Notes: generated by a model not told the origin, from the sequence alone. A stretch of 64,000 nt of DNA from Planctomycetota bacterium (GCA_020853575.1 JADYYP010000023.1:1-64000), one strand, 5' to 3'. Positions 46,480-55,686 are shown, numbered from the stretch's first letter. A program made the numbers and translations.

Positions 46480-46598
46480 GGTGAACCTCGGGAGCGCTCG
46501 GGCGCGAGCGCGTCCCGTCATCGGCCCGCGGCGCGCCGCGAGTGAAGCGCGCCCGGATCGCGGCCGGCCCCAGGGCTCCGCGCGCAGCCCAGGCGGGG

Positions 46599-47645
46599 TC
46601 ACTCCTTGCGCAGCAGCGCCTCGAAGCGCGCGTCACCGACCAGGCTCGCCAGGTCCGAGTCCTTCGCGGCCGTCTCGCGGTAGCGCTCGTCCTTGGCGAT
46701 CGCATCGGCCAAGACCGTGAGCGCTTCGTCCTTGCGTCCGAGCCGCGCGCAGGTGCACGCCAAGTTGTAGGACACGCCCGCGAAGGCCTCGTGTCCGAGG
46801 GCCTGCGCCAAGTCGCGCGCGCGGCGGAAGTGCGGCAGTGCGTCCTGGACCTTGCCGTCGGTGAGGTAGGCCAGCCCGCGCGACTCCTCGCACAGGATCC
46901 ACGCGACGTTCTGCGGCCTCGTCGGCGCCTCGAGCGCGCGGAACAACTCTCCCGCGCGCGCGTGCGCGGCGGCGATCTCGGCCTTGGGGGCTTCGGCGAA
47001 GCGCAACAGCTCGCCCAAGCTGAACGCGAGGTGCACGTCGTCCTTGTTCGCGCGCAGCGCGACGTCGAGCGGCTCGCGCCACTTGGGCCAGGCGCACAGC
47101 GAGCGCGTCATGGCCGCTCGCACCTCGTCGGGCAGGTCCTCCGGAAAGCCGCGGCGCACGAACTGCACGCGCACCGAGCGCACGATGCCCTCGAACTCCG
47201 CGCGCGTGATCGCCTCGCCCTCGGCGGACCGCATGCCGGACACGTGCACGTCGAAGGCGTAGCCCGCGGCCACCGGATAGGCGTTGAAGTGCACCATCGA
47301 CAGTTGGTCGCCGGGAATGGCCTGCACCAGCGTCGTGCAGGCGGTCGCGCCGACCTCGAACGGCTCGCCGTGCGACATCGCGTCGCGCCAGCGCTTGCTG
47401 TCGAGCGCTTGCTCGTTCTTCTCGGCGAACACCGTGATGTTCGCGCCGTGGAACGAGCCCGCGGTCAACGCGCGCTCGCCGAACTGCGCCGACAGGCGCG
47501 TTTCCAGCCGCGGATCGTGCTCGAACGCGGCGATGTCGAACGAGAGGTGCAGGAACGTCTTGGGAATCCGCACCTGGACGTCGCGCACGTCGGCGGCGGG
47601 TGCAGGAGCGGCTTGGACGACGAGCAATGCGAGCGCGGTGAGCAT
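46599..47645 (-). CDS. Exported protein with TPR-like C-terminus (paralogue B)
   Basis: The product is 348 aa with signal peptide 'LTALALLVVQAAPAPAADV'. It aligns by eye with its downstream neighbour along the whole length: 'TFLHLSFDIAAFEHD', 'AFDVHVSGMRSAEG', 'VRVQFVRRGFPEDLPDEVRAAM', and the tail 'LASLVGDARFEALL'. The two genes are 119 nt apart in the same direction and probably arose by tandem duplication. A TAACAT box (complement of 47653-47658) lies 7 nt before its ATG. Function unknown. Confidence 0.83.
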   Translation of the reverse strand: MLTALALLVVQAAPAPAADVRDVQVRIPKTFLHLSFDIAAFEHDPRLETRLSAQFGERALTAGSFHGANITVFAEKNEQALDSKRWRDAMSHGEPFEVGATACTTLVQAIPGDQLSMVHFNAYPVAAGYAFDVHVSGMRSAEGEAITRAEFEGIVRSVRVQFVRRGFPEDLPDEVRAAMTRSLCAWPKWREPLDVALRANKDDVHLAFSLGELLRFAEAPKAEIAAAHARAGELFRALEAPTRPQNVAWILCEESRGLAYLTDGKVQDALPHFRRARDLAQALGHEAFAGVSYNLACTCARLGRKDEALTVLADAIAKDERYRETAAKDSDLASLVGDARFEALLRKE

Positions 47646-48098
47646 GGCGTGGATGTTAGAGCATGGCCCGAGAGTCCGCGGCGCGTTGGGCCGCTCGGGT
47701 TCCGGATCTCCGCCACCGCTGTGACCGCGCCGGAGGGTCCCTCGGGCGCGGATCCGACCCTTGCTCGGGCTCGCGGATCAGCTTGTCGGCGCGGAGTGGC
47801 GCCGCTGTGGCCTCACCGACGCAAATCGGGCCGCGCACTCCGCCGCTCGCGACCCTGGAAAAGCCTTCGCACGGAACCACCGCTGGAAGCGCTGCGTCCA
47901 AGCCCGGGTCGCGCGCGTCTGCGGGCCCGCGCGCCTCGGAGCCGCTCTGCGGCTTGCCACCCGGTAGGCTTCGAGTACCCTCCGACTCGTCTCCGCAACT
48001 CGTTCCCATCCAGCGTTCGTCCTACCCAGGCGCGCGGAGCTCGTGCGCAGCACTCGCGTGCGCCGCTCCGCCGCTTCCCCCAGACTCTTCCGGAAGAC
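47646..48098. other. Divergent intergenic region before the matrixin gene
   Basis: These 453 bases hold the promoter of paralogue B close to 47650 and the upstream region of the matrixin gene. Open frames through it are Arg/Ser-rich shadows with no family resemblance. GC-rich palindromic patches occur near 47925, but no convincing gene or RNA is seen. Confidence 0.4.
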
Positions 48099-50312
48099 AT
48101 GAAGCGAATGACCCGACTCGACGCGGTGAGAGGTTTCGTCTGCGCGTTCCTGTGCGGCGCGCCCGCCTTGGCCCAGAGCCCGATCCAAGAGACGCTCGAC
48201 TGGGACGATCCGACCGACGACCTGCGCGTGGTGTGCTTCGCCGAAGGCACCGATCCGGCCTACATGGACGAGATCCAGAGCATGCTCCCGCCCTTGCCGG
48301 AGTACTTCATCGGCGGGACCTGGGCGGCGAGCGTCGGTTCGCCGACCAACCTCAGCTGGAGCCTGGCGCCGGACGGAGTCAACATCCCGGGCCTGGCGGG
48401 TGAGCCGGCCAGCGCCAACGCGCTGTTCGCGCGCCTCGACAACCAGTTCGCGACCCAGGGCGGCCGCGCGACATGGATCGCGCGCATCCAAGCCTGCTTC
48501 GATCGCTGGGAGGCGCTCTCGGGCCTGGATTTCACGCGCGTCACGGCCGCGGGCGTCGACTGGGACGACGGCGCGTCCTGGGGCACCGCGGGCAACGACA
48601 CGACGCGCGGCGACATCCGCATCTCGATGCACAACATCGACTCGGCCGGCGGCATCCTGGCCTACGCGACCTATCCGACCTCCGCGGACATCGTGATGGA
48701 CCGCCTCGAGACCTGGAGCGCCGCCACCAACACGCACATCTTCCTGCGCAACGTGTTGACGCACGAGCTCGGCCACGCGTTGGGCTTCGACCACGTGTGC
48801 TCGAACAACTCCAACCAGTTGATGGAGCCGTTCTACAACGACACCTTCGACGGGCCGCGTCAGGACGACATCCGCGCGGTGCACCGCAACTACGGCGATC
48901 CGTTCGAGAACGACAACAGTTTCGGCGCGGCCACCGCGGTGACCCTGACCAATGGTGTGAGCCAGACCTTCGGCACCACGCCCAACCCTCCGACGGGCAC
49001 GATCGACAGCAACTCGAGCATCCTCTCGATCGACCAGAACGGTGAGGCCGACTGGTTCAAGTTCACCACCGCGAACCCCAATTCGAAGCTCGACGTGACG
49101 CTGACGCCGGTGGGCAACACCTACGACGACAACGCGCAGTCGGGGAGCTCGTGCCCCAGTGGCGCGTCGACCAACGCCAAGCAGCAGGCCGACCTCGCCG
49201 TGCAGGTGATCGGAATCAACGGCTCGACCGTGATCGCGACCGCGGCCTCGGCGGCGATCGGATTGAACGAGACGCTGGTCGACGTCGCGCTCTCCGGGGC
49301 CGGCACTTACTACGTCAAGGTCTACGAGAGCGCCACCGTGGCGCAGTCGCAGCTCTACCGCTTGACCCTGCGCATCGATCCCGCTTCGGGCTGCCCCGAC
49401 AGCGACGGCGACGGCGTCGACGATTGCAGCGACGGCTGCCCCTTCGATCCGCTGAAGATCACGCCCGGCGCCTGCGGTTGCGGCGTACCCGACACCGACA
49501 CCGACAACGACGGTGATGCCGACTGCGTCGACAATTGCCCGACGGTCTACAACCCGGCGCAAGCGGATGGCGACGGCGACGGCGTGGGCAACGCCTGCGA
49601 CAACTGCGTCACGAACTTCAATCCGGGCCAGGAGGACCCCGACGTCGACTACTTGGGCAGCGCCTGCGACAACTGCCCGAACGTCTCCAATGCCCCGCAA
49701 GACGACATCGACAACGACAACGTCGGAGACGCGTGCGACAACTGCGTCGCGCTCGCCAATCCCACGCAGGCCGACTGCGACTTGGACAACATCGGCGACG
49801 TGTGCGAGATCGCGGCGGGCACGCAGTGGGACTCGAATGGCAACTCGATCCCCGATCAATGCGAGCCCTGCGGCGCGCTGACGACCTACTGCACGGCGGG
49901 CACGACGACCAATGGCTGCAACGCGACGATGTCGGCCAGCGGCACGCCGAGCTTGGCGGCGACCTCGGGCTTCGTGGTGTCGTGCAGCGGCGTCGAGGGC
50001 CAGAAGACCGGGCTGTTGTTCTACGGCATCACCGGACCGAAGGCCGCGCCCTGGGCACCCGGGAGCACCAGCTATCTGTGCCTCAAATCGCCCACGCAAC
50101 GCACGCCCTCCTCCAACTCGGGCGGAACGGCGGGGGCCTGCGACGGCGCGTTCTCGGTCGATTGGTTGGACTACATCGCCACGCACCCCGGTGCGCTCGG
50201 CGCTCCGTTCTCCGCGGGCGCGATCGTGCAGATGCAGGCCTGGTTCCGCGATCCGCCGGCTCCCAACACCACCAACCTCTCCAACGGATTGCAGTTCACG
50301 GCTTGCCCGTGA
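48099..50312 (+). CDS. Secreted matrixin-type metalloprotease with thrombospondin-3 repeats and planctomycete C-terminal domain
   Basis: The product is 737 aa. The signal peptide ends near 'GAPALAQ'. The catalytic domain (about 25-250) has the metzincin zinc site His222-Glu-x-x-His226 ... His232 in 'HELGHALGFDH' and the Met-turn region 'QLMEPF'. A PPC-like beta-sandwich follows (about 270-425), then calcium-binding thrombospondin type-3 repeats ('DGDGVGNACDNC' units, about 428-590). The last about 140 residues are the 'YCTAGTTTNGC ... WFRDPPAPNTTNLSNGLQF' domain. It is an extracellular protease of matrixin (M10) type. The C-terminal domain is shared with the S8 and FG-GAP proteins. Confidence 0.93.
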   Translation: MKRMTRLDAVRGFVCAFLCGAPALAQSPIQETLDWDDPTDDLRVVCFAEGTDPAYMDEIQSMLPPLPEYFIGGTWAASVGSPTNLSWSLAPDGVNIPGLAGEPASANALFARLDNQFATQGGRATWIARIQACFDRWEALSGLDFTRVTAAGVDWDDGASWGTAGNDTTRGDIRISMHNIDSAGGILAYATYPTSADIVMDRLETWSAATNTHIFLRNVLTHELGHALGFDHVCSNNSNQLMEPFYNDTFDGPRQDDIRAVHRNYGDPFENDNSFGAATAVTLTNGVSQTFGTTPNPPTGTIDSNSSILSIDQNGEADWFKFTTANPNSKLDVTLTPVGNTYDDNAQSGSSCPSGASTNAKQQADLAVQVIGINGSTVIATAASAAIGLNETLVDVALSGAGTYYVKVYESATVAQSQLYRLTLRIDPASGCPDSDGDGVDDCSDGCPFDPLKITPGACGCGVPDTDTDNDGDADCVDNCPTVYNPAQADGDGDGVGNACDNCVTNFNPGQEDPDVDYLGSACDNCPNVSNAPQDDIDNDNVGDACDNCVALANPTQADCDLDNIGDVCEIAAGTQWDSNGNSIPDQCEPCGALTTYCTAGTTTNGCNATMSASGTPSLAATSGFVVSCSGVEGQKTGLLFYGITGPKAAPWAPGSTSYLCLKSPTQRTPSSNSGGTAGACDGAFSVDWLDYIATHPGALGAPFSAGAIVQMQAWFRDPPAPNTTNLSNGLQFTACP

Positions 50313-50387
50313 TGCGCGTCGCGCCGTGGGAGCGACAGGGCCGTGCGCGGACCTGATCCCACGCAGCGCGGCCAGTGAATCGTCGAT

Positions 50388-50411
50388 CGCGGGCGGCGCA
50401 GGCCGCCCGCG
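50388..50411. terminator. Bidirectional hairpin terminator
   Basis: Two perfect 10-bp GC arms (50388-50397 and 50402-50411) with a 4-nt loop lie between the convergent matrixin and nth genes, a place where a shared terminator is expected. No T tract follows. Confidence 0.6.
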
Positions 50412-50428
50412 GCCATTGTGTGCGCACC

Positions 50429-51121
50429 TCAGCTGCGCCGGCGCGCCTTGGCGCTGGCGGCTTTGCCGCTCGCGAGCCGTGCTTCGAGCGCAGCGCGCGC
50501 CTTGGACGCGGCCCAGGAGCAGATCGGGCAGCGCGCCAAGTCGTGTCGCAGCGCCGGGCAGTGCTCGCGGCCGAAGTAGATCATCTGCAGATGCAGGCGC
50601 TCCCACGCGTGCTCGGGGAACAGCGCTTTCAGGTCGCGCTCGGTGGCTTCGACGCTCGAGCCGTCCGAGAGTCCCCAACGCTCCGACAAGCGCTGGATGT
50701 GCGTGTCGACCGGGAACGCGGGAACGCCGAAGGCGTGGCTCATCACGACGCTGGCCGTCTTGTGTCCGACGCCCGGCAGCGCCTCGAGCTCGTCGAACGT
50801 GCGCGGCACTTGCCCGGCGTGCTTGGCGAGCAGGATCTGCGAGAGCCCGTGGATCGCCTTGGACTTGGCCGGCGAGAGGCCGCAGGGCTTGATGATCTCA
50901 CGGATCTGCTCGGGCGAGAGCTCGAGCATCGCGCGCGGCGTGCGCGCGCGGGCGAACAGCGCCGGCGTCGTCTGGTTGACGCGCGCGTCGGTGCACTGCG
51001 CCGAGAGCAGCACCGCGATCAACAACGTGTACGGATCGCTGTGGTCGAGCGGGACCGCCGGATGCGGGTAGAGCCGGTCGAGCGTCTCCTGGATGCGGCG
51101 CGCCTTGTCTTCGCGTTTCAA
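50429..51121 (-). CDS. nth: Endonuclease III (DNA glycosylase/AP lyase)
   Basis: The product is 230 aa with a TTG start. The helix-hairpin-helix 'LPGVGHKTASVV' with catalytic Lys, and 'FPVDTHIQRLSERW' with catalytic Asp, are intact. It removes oxidised pyrimidines and nicks the abasic site in base-excision repair. The C-terminal cluster region reads 'REHCPALRHDLARCPICSW': three cysteines spaced C-x9-C-x2-C with no fourth, unlike the C-x6-C-x2-C-x5-C of E. coli Nth, so the [4Fe-4S] cluster may be absent or altered. A basic Ala/Lys tail ends the protein. Confidence 0.93.
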   Translation of the reverse strand: MKREDKARRIQETLDRLYPHPAVPLDHSDPYTLLIAVLLSAQCTDARVNQTTPALFARARTPRAMLELSPEQIREIIKPCGLSPAKSKAIHGLSQILLAKHAGQVPRTFDELEALPGVGHKTASVVMSHAFGVPAFPVDTHIQRLSERWGLSDGSSVEATERDLKALFPEHAWERLHLQMIYFGREHCPALRHDLARCPICSWAASKARAALEARLASGKAASAKARRRS

Positions 51122-51153
51122 CGAGCTCGTCCCTTCGCGACGGTGGAGCCGCG

Positions 51154-51588
51154 ATGGTAGCGTGCACCGCGCCCATGGACACGAAGCACGAGCTCGACAC
51201 GCGCATCAAGGACTTCCTCGCCGGCGCGCCGCACGCGGTGATCGGCGCGTCCACCGATCGCAGCAAGTACGGCAACAAGGTCCTGCGCTGCTATCAGCAG
51301 AAACAACGTCCGGTGCACGTCGTGCACCCGCGCGAACGCGAGATCGAGGGGCTGCCCTGCGTGGCGCAGTTGGCCTCGTTGCCCAAGGGCGTCCACGGGC
51401 TCTCGATCATCACTCCGCCCGCGGTCACCGAGCAGGTGGTGCGCGACGCCGCCGCGGCTGGAATCCGCCGGCTGTGGATGCAGCCGGGGGCCGAGAGCCC
51501 CGTGGCGCTCGAGCTCGCGCGCCAGCTCGGACTCTCCGTGATCTCCGGTGGTCCGTGCCTGCTCGTGGTGCTCGGCTACCGCGAGTGA
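51154..51588 (+). CDS. CoA-binding domain protein (YccU-like)
   Basis: The product is 144 aa from the ATG at 51154, which has GGAG 5 nt upstream; an ATG at 51175 is an alternative. It is a Rossmann-like CoA-binding domain: 'PHAVIGASTDRSKYGNKVLRCYQQ', 'VHVVHPREREIEGLPCVAQLASLP', 'IRRLWMQPGAESPVALELARQLGLSVISGGPCLLVV'. This is the succinyl-CoA-synthetase-like nucleotide/CoA fold seen in YccU proteins, whose exact role is unknown. It is divergent from nth, 32 nt apart. Confidence 0.9.
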   Translation: MVACTAPMDTKHELDTRIKDFLAGAPHAVIGASTDRSKYGNKVLRCYQQKQRPVHVVHPREREIEGLPCVAQLASLPKGVHGLSIITPPAVTEQVVRDAAAAGIRRLWMQPGAESPVALELARQLGLSVISGGPCLLVVLGYRE

Positions 51589-51594
51589 GCGCGC

Positions 51595-52437
51595 TCAGCG
51601 CGGCGGGACGGCGAACGTCAACGAGGCCCAGAAGCTCTCCCAGTCGGCGCTCGCGCGATCGCTCGGTCGAACCATGTGCACCGCGGCCAAGAGCCAGCGC
51701 CCGCCGTGCGGCAGTCGCAAGCGCGCGCGCCCCTCGGCATCGGTGCGCACCTCGATCGGAGCCTGGTGCGTGCCATCGGTGGGCGGCTCGGCGTCCAGAT
51801 CGAGCGCACCGACCAGGGCGTTGGCCAGCGGTCGGCCGTCGTAATACAGCCGCACCGGGAGCATTTCGAGCACGCGCACACCCTGGTCCTCGGTCCAGTG
51901 CAGGTCGCTCGGATTGCGCTCGGGGATGAGTTCGAGTGGATGGCCGAGCATCGAGTCGAATCCAGTGGTGGGGCCTTGGCCGACGCGCACGAGCGACTTG
52001 GCGCAACGGGAGTAGATCTCGCGCACGCGCTGCTCGCTCTCACCGGCTGCGCTGCGCGCGGCGAGCACGTGCTCCAGCCCTTTCTCGCGCAGATAGTCGG
52101 CGAACTTGGCGGGCTCGAGCTCGACCGTGGCATGGTTGGAACGGTATCCGAGCAGGCACATGCCGCTGGATTCCAGGCGCACGAATCCGGCCGGCTGGAA
52201 GCCCTCGCGCCCGACGATCGGAAGCGTCGCGCCGCCGCTGCGCGCCGAGAAGTCGACGATGCGCGACTCACTGCGAGGCACGCTATCCCCGAGCGCGTGA
52301 TCTCCAACCTTCAGCGTCACGCGCAACACCTCGTTGGGCGCGATCGCGTGGCTCGAGGGCTCGATCCAGAAGTCATGGGCCGACGAACGGAGCGAGAGCG
52401 CGAACACGAGCACGCCGGAGAGCAGTCGCAGTTTCAT
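51595..52437 (-). CDS. Exported DUF4198 protein
   Basis: The product is 280 aa from the ATG at 52437, where a signal peptide begins ('KLRLLSGVLVFALSLRSSAH'). The mature start 'HDFWIEPSSHAIAPNEVLRVTLKVGDH' is the signature of DUF4198 (nickel/cobalt-transport-associated) proteins. The C-terminal beta-sandwich 'RLYYDGRPLANALVGALDLD...TDAEGRARLRLPHGGRWLLAAVHM' is transthyretin/CnaB-like. His-Asp at the mature N-terminus suggests a possible metal site. The role is unknown; no Ni/Co transporter is adjacent. Confidence 0.87.
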   Translation of the reverse strand: MKLRLLSGVLVFALSLRSSAHDFWIEPSSHAIAPNEVLRVTLKVGDHALGDSVPRSESRIVDFSARSGGATLPIVGREGFQPAGFVRLESSGMCLLGYRSNHATVELEPAKFADYLREKGLEHVLAARSAAGESEQRVREIYSRCAKSLVRVGQGPTTGFDSMLGHPLELIPERNPSDLHWTEDQGVRVLEMLPVRLYYDGRPLANALVGALDLDAEPPTDGTHQAPIEVRTDAEGRARLRLPHGGRWLLAAVHMVRPSDRASADWESFWASLTFAVPPR

Positions 52438-52547
52438 GGTGTCGAGGAGCACGAGGACTCGGAGGTGCGGGAGCGGGAGGCGAGAGCCGCGCCTGGACTC
52501 GCGGTGCGAGCGGCGCGGCCTTCGCGGAACTGGAGACGAACGGACGC

Positions 52548-53987
52548 TCACTGCGCGCCGGGGAGCGGCGTGCGGACGTAGGGGAAGCTCGGGTCGAAGT
52601 AGGTGGCGTCGACATAGGCGCCATCGGTGTAGGGCAGTTGGCCCGCGGGCGCGACGTTTTGAGGCAGCAGCACGCCCATCACGACGCGCAGCGACATGTC
52701 GACCACGTCGTCGCCCGGGCGTCGACCGTTGGGATAGCCCGCGAGGTCTCCGCCGAGCACCCCCAGGTTCGACTGTTGCGCGAGCGGCGTCGGAGCGATC
52801 CCGGTGTTGAGGCGCAGCATCTCGCCGAAGCTGCCGTTCTCCGTCAGGCCGGGGACGCCGGTGACGAACACCTGCACCAGGTCGGTGCGCGGGAAGAGCG
52901 TCGGCGCGCTGACGCCGAACAGCACCTCGATCAGGGCCGGAAGGGTCGGGTGCGTGACGTAGGTGGCGAACTGCACGTCGTCGTTGGGACGCGAAGCGTT
53001 GAAGCGGTCCTTGTCCTTGAGGCCGATGACGAGCTCGTTGACCAGGGGGCTCGCGAGCCGCGAAACCTGCACGAAATCACCGCTCTCGCTGGTAGGTTGT
53101 GCGTAGCTCGGCAGCCCCTTGAGCACGCGGTTGCGCGGCAGGCTGGCGCTGGTCCAGCCGCCGATGATCGGCTGCTGGGCAGTGACCACGAACGACTTGG
53201 GCAGCTCCAGGATCAGCGACGTGACGTTGGCGTCGGCTAGGAGATCGGCCTCGCCGTTGACCGGACCCAAGGGGTTGAGATTGATCAGGTCGAAGGCCTC
53301 GCCGAGGTTGACCACGAACGGGTCCTTGCGCTGGCCGACGAACATGCGCGCCGTCTGTCCGTTGCCCAGGTCGACGTCGTAGGTGTGCGCGGCCGCATAG
53401 GCTTGGTAGTTGGGGAACGACTTGGTGCCGATGTAGTCGAGCGGCTTGGCGAAGGTCGTCGCGCCGGTCGCGGCGTTGCGCAGCTTGGTGACTTGACCCG
53501 CGGCGTTGACCAACTCGATCGTGTAGCTCTCGATCTCGTTGATCGTGCCGTCGTTCGGCGCCAGGATCGGCCCGACGTTGCGCAGAGGCACCGAAACCAG
53601 GCGCTCCTGGCCCGTGGGACCGATCGGCAGCTTCACGTCGCGCAGCGTGTTGGTGAAGCGGAAGCGGAAGGTCAGGTCCGCTCGCGCATCGCCGTTGTTG
53701 TCGATGTGGATCTCGTAGCGTGCCTGGGGATCCATGGTGAAGTAGTTCGGCCCACCGTAGGGATCCTGCAGCGGGATGTAGTTCGCGATGGCCGTCACGT
53801 AGTCGGAGCGACCGGGCTCGTAGCTCGTGAAGAGGTAGAAGTCGGTGGCGTCGACCTTGGGCATCTCGGTGATCAGCGGCGCCTCGCGATGGCTCGAGCG
53901 CACACTGCTCGAGGCCGGCACGGAGGAGGCGAGGGCCAGCGCCGCGACCGCGAATGCGGTGGAGCGCGTCGAAACGATGCGAAGCAT
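52548..53987 (-). CDS. Exported DUF4331 protein
   Basis: The product is 479 aa from the ATG at 53987 with AGGAG 8 nt upstream (53996-54000). The signal peptide is 'STAFAVAALALASSVPASS'. Family marks: 'SSHREAPLITEMPKVDATDFYLFTSYEPGRSDYV' at the N-terminus, 'YEIHIDNNGDARADLTFRFRF', and 'YPNGRRPGDDVVDMSLRVV' near the end. DUF4331 proteins are secreted, of unknown function, and often near ECF sigma genes. The divergent ECF/ChrR pair 273 nt away may control it (inference). Confidence 0.9.
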   Translation of the reverse strand: MLRIVSTRSTAFAVAALALASSVPASSSVRSSHREAPLITEMPKVDATDFYLFTSYEPGRSDYVTAIANYIPLQDPYGGPNYFTMDPQARYEIHIDNNGDARADLTFRFRFTNTLRDVKLPIGPTGQERLVSVPLRNVGPILAPNDGTINEIESYTIELVNAAGQVTKLRNAATGATTFAKPLDYIGTKSFPNYQAYAAAHTYDVDLGNGQTARMFVGQRKDPFVVNLGEAFDLINLNPLGPVNGEADLLADANVTSLILELPKSFVVTAQQPIIGGWTSASLPRNRVLKGLPSYAQPTSESGDFVQVSRLASPLVNELVIGLKDKDRFNASRPNDDVQFATYVTHPTLPALIEVLFGVSAPTLFPRTDLVQVFVTGVPGLTENGSFGEMLRLNTGIAPTPLAQQSNLGVLGGDLAGYPNGRRPGDDVVDMSLRVVMGVLLPQNVAPAGQLPYTDGAYVDATYFDPSFPYVRTPLPGAQ

Positions 53988-54246
53988 GGAATGGACTCCT
54001 GGACTTGCGTTGAACGCCGCACGCCGACGTTCGGGTGCAGCGCAGCGGAGTACGCCCGGCGCCGCGCGGCGGATGCAGCGCCACATTTCCTCGCGCGTAA
54101 CTCGCGCAGCCGCCGCGCCTCGCGCTGGCCGCGTGTCTCACCCGAGATCCGGCGCCGCGCGGCGCTCGTAGGGGCTGTGGGTGCGCGAGCTGTGCGCGCC
54201 GCGCGGTTTCGGGAGAGAGCGCAGATCCAGTCCATGGTCGCTCCCG

Positions 54247-54252
54247 TAAGCT
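54247..54252 (+). promoter_or_regulatory. Putative -10 box, leaderless start of ECF gene
   Basis: TAAGCT ends 8 nt before the ATG at 54261, so transcription would begin at or next to the start codon. Confidence 0.3.
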
Positions 54253-54260
54253 CGCCCACG

Positions 54261-54905
54261 ATGATCGATCACCGTCTCGCTGGGTCCGCGCGCGACTCCG
54301 CGGCGCACGAGGCCGCCGCGACCCGCGCCCGCGACGAGGCCCATTGGCGCGAGCTCGTCGCCGCGATCGCGCGCGGCGACCAGGGCGCGATGGCGGAGCT
54401 CTACGACGCGTCGCAGCGCGTCGTGTTCGCGCTGGTGCTGCGCGTGCTCGGCGAGCGCGAGAGCGCCGAGGAAGTGCTGCTCGACGTGTACATGCAGGTC
54501 TGGCGGCGCGCGGCGAGCTTCGACGCCGAGCGCGGCCACGTTTCGACTTGGCTCCTGACCATCGCCCGCAGCCGCGCGCTCGACCGGCGCCGCACGCACC
54601 TCTCGCGGGCGCGCCGCGAGTCGCCCTGGAGCGACGAGCGCGAGGCGGCGCTGGCCGATCGTTCGTGCACCTGCGAGCCGGCGGCGGCGCACGAAAGCGA
54701 GGAGCGCTGCAGCGCGGTGCGCTGCGCGATCCTGGAGCTCCCCGATGCACAACGCCACGCGATCGAGCTCGCCTTTCACGGCGACCTGTCGCACACCGAG
54801 ATCGCGGAGCGCCTCGGGCTTCCGCTCGGGACCGTCAAGACTCGCATCCGCCTGGGATTGTCGAAATTGAAGGACCAGTTGAAGGGCCTGGAGGACGAGC
54901 GATGA
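54261..54905 (+). CDS. ECF sigma factor partnered with ChrR-like anti-sigma
   Basis: The product is 214 aa. Region 2 is about 40-110 ('MAELYDASQRVVFALVLRVLGERESAEEVLLDVYMQVWRRAASFD', 'VSTWLLTIARSRALDRRR'). Region 4 is about 155-205 ('ELPDAQRHAIELAFHGDLSHTEIAERLGLPLGTVKTRIRLGLSKL'). This is the SigK/RpoE type regulated by zinc-binding anti-sigma factors. Its TGA overlaps the next ATG (ATGA, 54902-54905). Confidence 0.93.
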   Translation: MIDHRLAGSARDSAAHEAAATRARDEAHWRELVAAIARGDQGAMAELYDASQRVVFALVLRVLGERESAEEVLLDVYMQVWRRAASFDAERGHVSTWLLTIARSRALDRRRTHLSRARRESPWSDEREAALADRSCTCEPAAAHESEERCSAVRCAILELPDAQRHAIELAFHGDLSHTEIAERLGLPLGTVKTRIRLGLSKLKDQLKGLEDER

Positions 54906-55579
54906 ACGGCGCCACCGAACAGCGATCCCACGCATGCCCGTGGCGCGACTGTGCACCGCTGCACGTGCTCGGACTCACTGGAACCGACGAGAGCGCGCGC
55001 TACGTCGAGCACCTGGAGCACTGCGGCGCGTGCCGAGCGGAATACGCCAGCGCGCAGGACGAGGCCGCCCAGGTCGATCTGGCGCGGGCCCGCGAGGACG
55101 CCGCGCACCTCGCTCCACCGTCCGCGGCCGTGCGCGAGCGACTGCTCGGCGCCGTAGCCGCCGACGCCGCCAGCGAAGCGCGCGTCGATCGCACCTGGCG
55201 GCGCTGGACCGCGAGCGAGCCCGACGGCGCGTCGCACGAGGGGCTCAGCCCGGGGCTGTACGCGGTGGCCGCGGGTGCCGGACTGTGGGAGCGCATCGGG
55301 ATCGATGGCATCGAGGTCAAGCGACTGGCCGCGGACGAGCGGCGGCGCGTGGTGACGATGCTGATCCGCATGGCTCCCGGCACGGCCTATCCGCGCCATC
55401 GGCACGCCGCGGTCGAGGAGTGTTTCGTGGTCTCGGGCGAGCTCAAGGTCGGCCAGCGCCAGCTCTCCGCCGGCGACTATCAACTCTCCGCCGAGGGCTC
55501 GGTCCACGATGTCCAATCCACCGCGACCGGTTGTCTGTTGCTGATCACCTCGTCCCAAGACGACGAGCTGGTCGACTGA
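54902..55579 (+). CDS. ChrR-like anti-sigma factor (zinc site plus cupin)
   Basis: The product is 225 aa. The N-terminal zinc anti-sigma motif H-x3-C-x2-C is in 'YVEHLEHCGACRAEY'. The C-terminal half is a cupin with metal ligands 'PRHRHAAVEECFVVSGELKVG' and the second cupin motif 'SAEGSVHDVQS'. This two-domain ChrR architecture binds and silences the sigma factor and releases it on oxidative stress such as singlet oxygen, or on another effector of the cupin. No membrane helix is present, so it is cytoplasmic. The operon ends here; the next gene starts 162 nt on. Confidence 0.91.
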   Translation: MNGATEQRSHACPWRDCAPLHVLGLTGTDESARYVEHLEHCGACRAEYASAQDEAAQVDLARAREDAAHLAPPSAAVRERLLGAVAADAASEARVDRTWRRWTASEPDGASHEGLSPGLYAVAAGAGLWERIGIDGIEVKRLAADERRRVVTMLIRMAPGTAYPRHRHAAVEECFVVSGELKVGQRQLSAGDYQLSAEGSVHDVQSTATGCLLLITSSQDDELVD

Positions 55580-55680
55580 ATCGGGTCCCCGAGCGTCGGG
55601 CCTCCGGGGTCGGTCGCCAGGCCGCGCTCCGGGCTGCGGATTCGGGCCAGGGCGACCGTACGGCGTGCGACGTAGGTCAT

Positions 55681-55686
55681 TACAAT
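55681..55686 (+). promoter_or_regulatory. Putative -10 box of the FHA redox operon
   Basis: TACAAT is a near-consensus -10 hexamer in a very GC-rich stretch, 55 nt before the first gene of the operon. No convincing -35 is seen at 17 nt spacing. Confidence 0.4.

Noticed and set aside
49380..49880. DNA-level tandem repeat in the matrixin gene
   Set aside because: The repetition is the protein-level thrombospondin-3 calcium motif; the DNA copies are diverged and not a true satellite.
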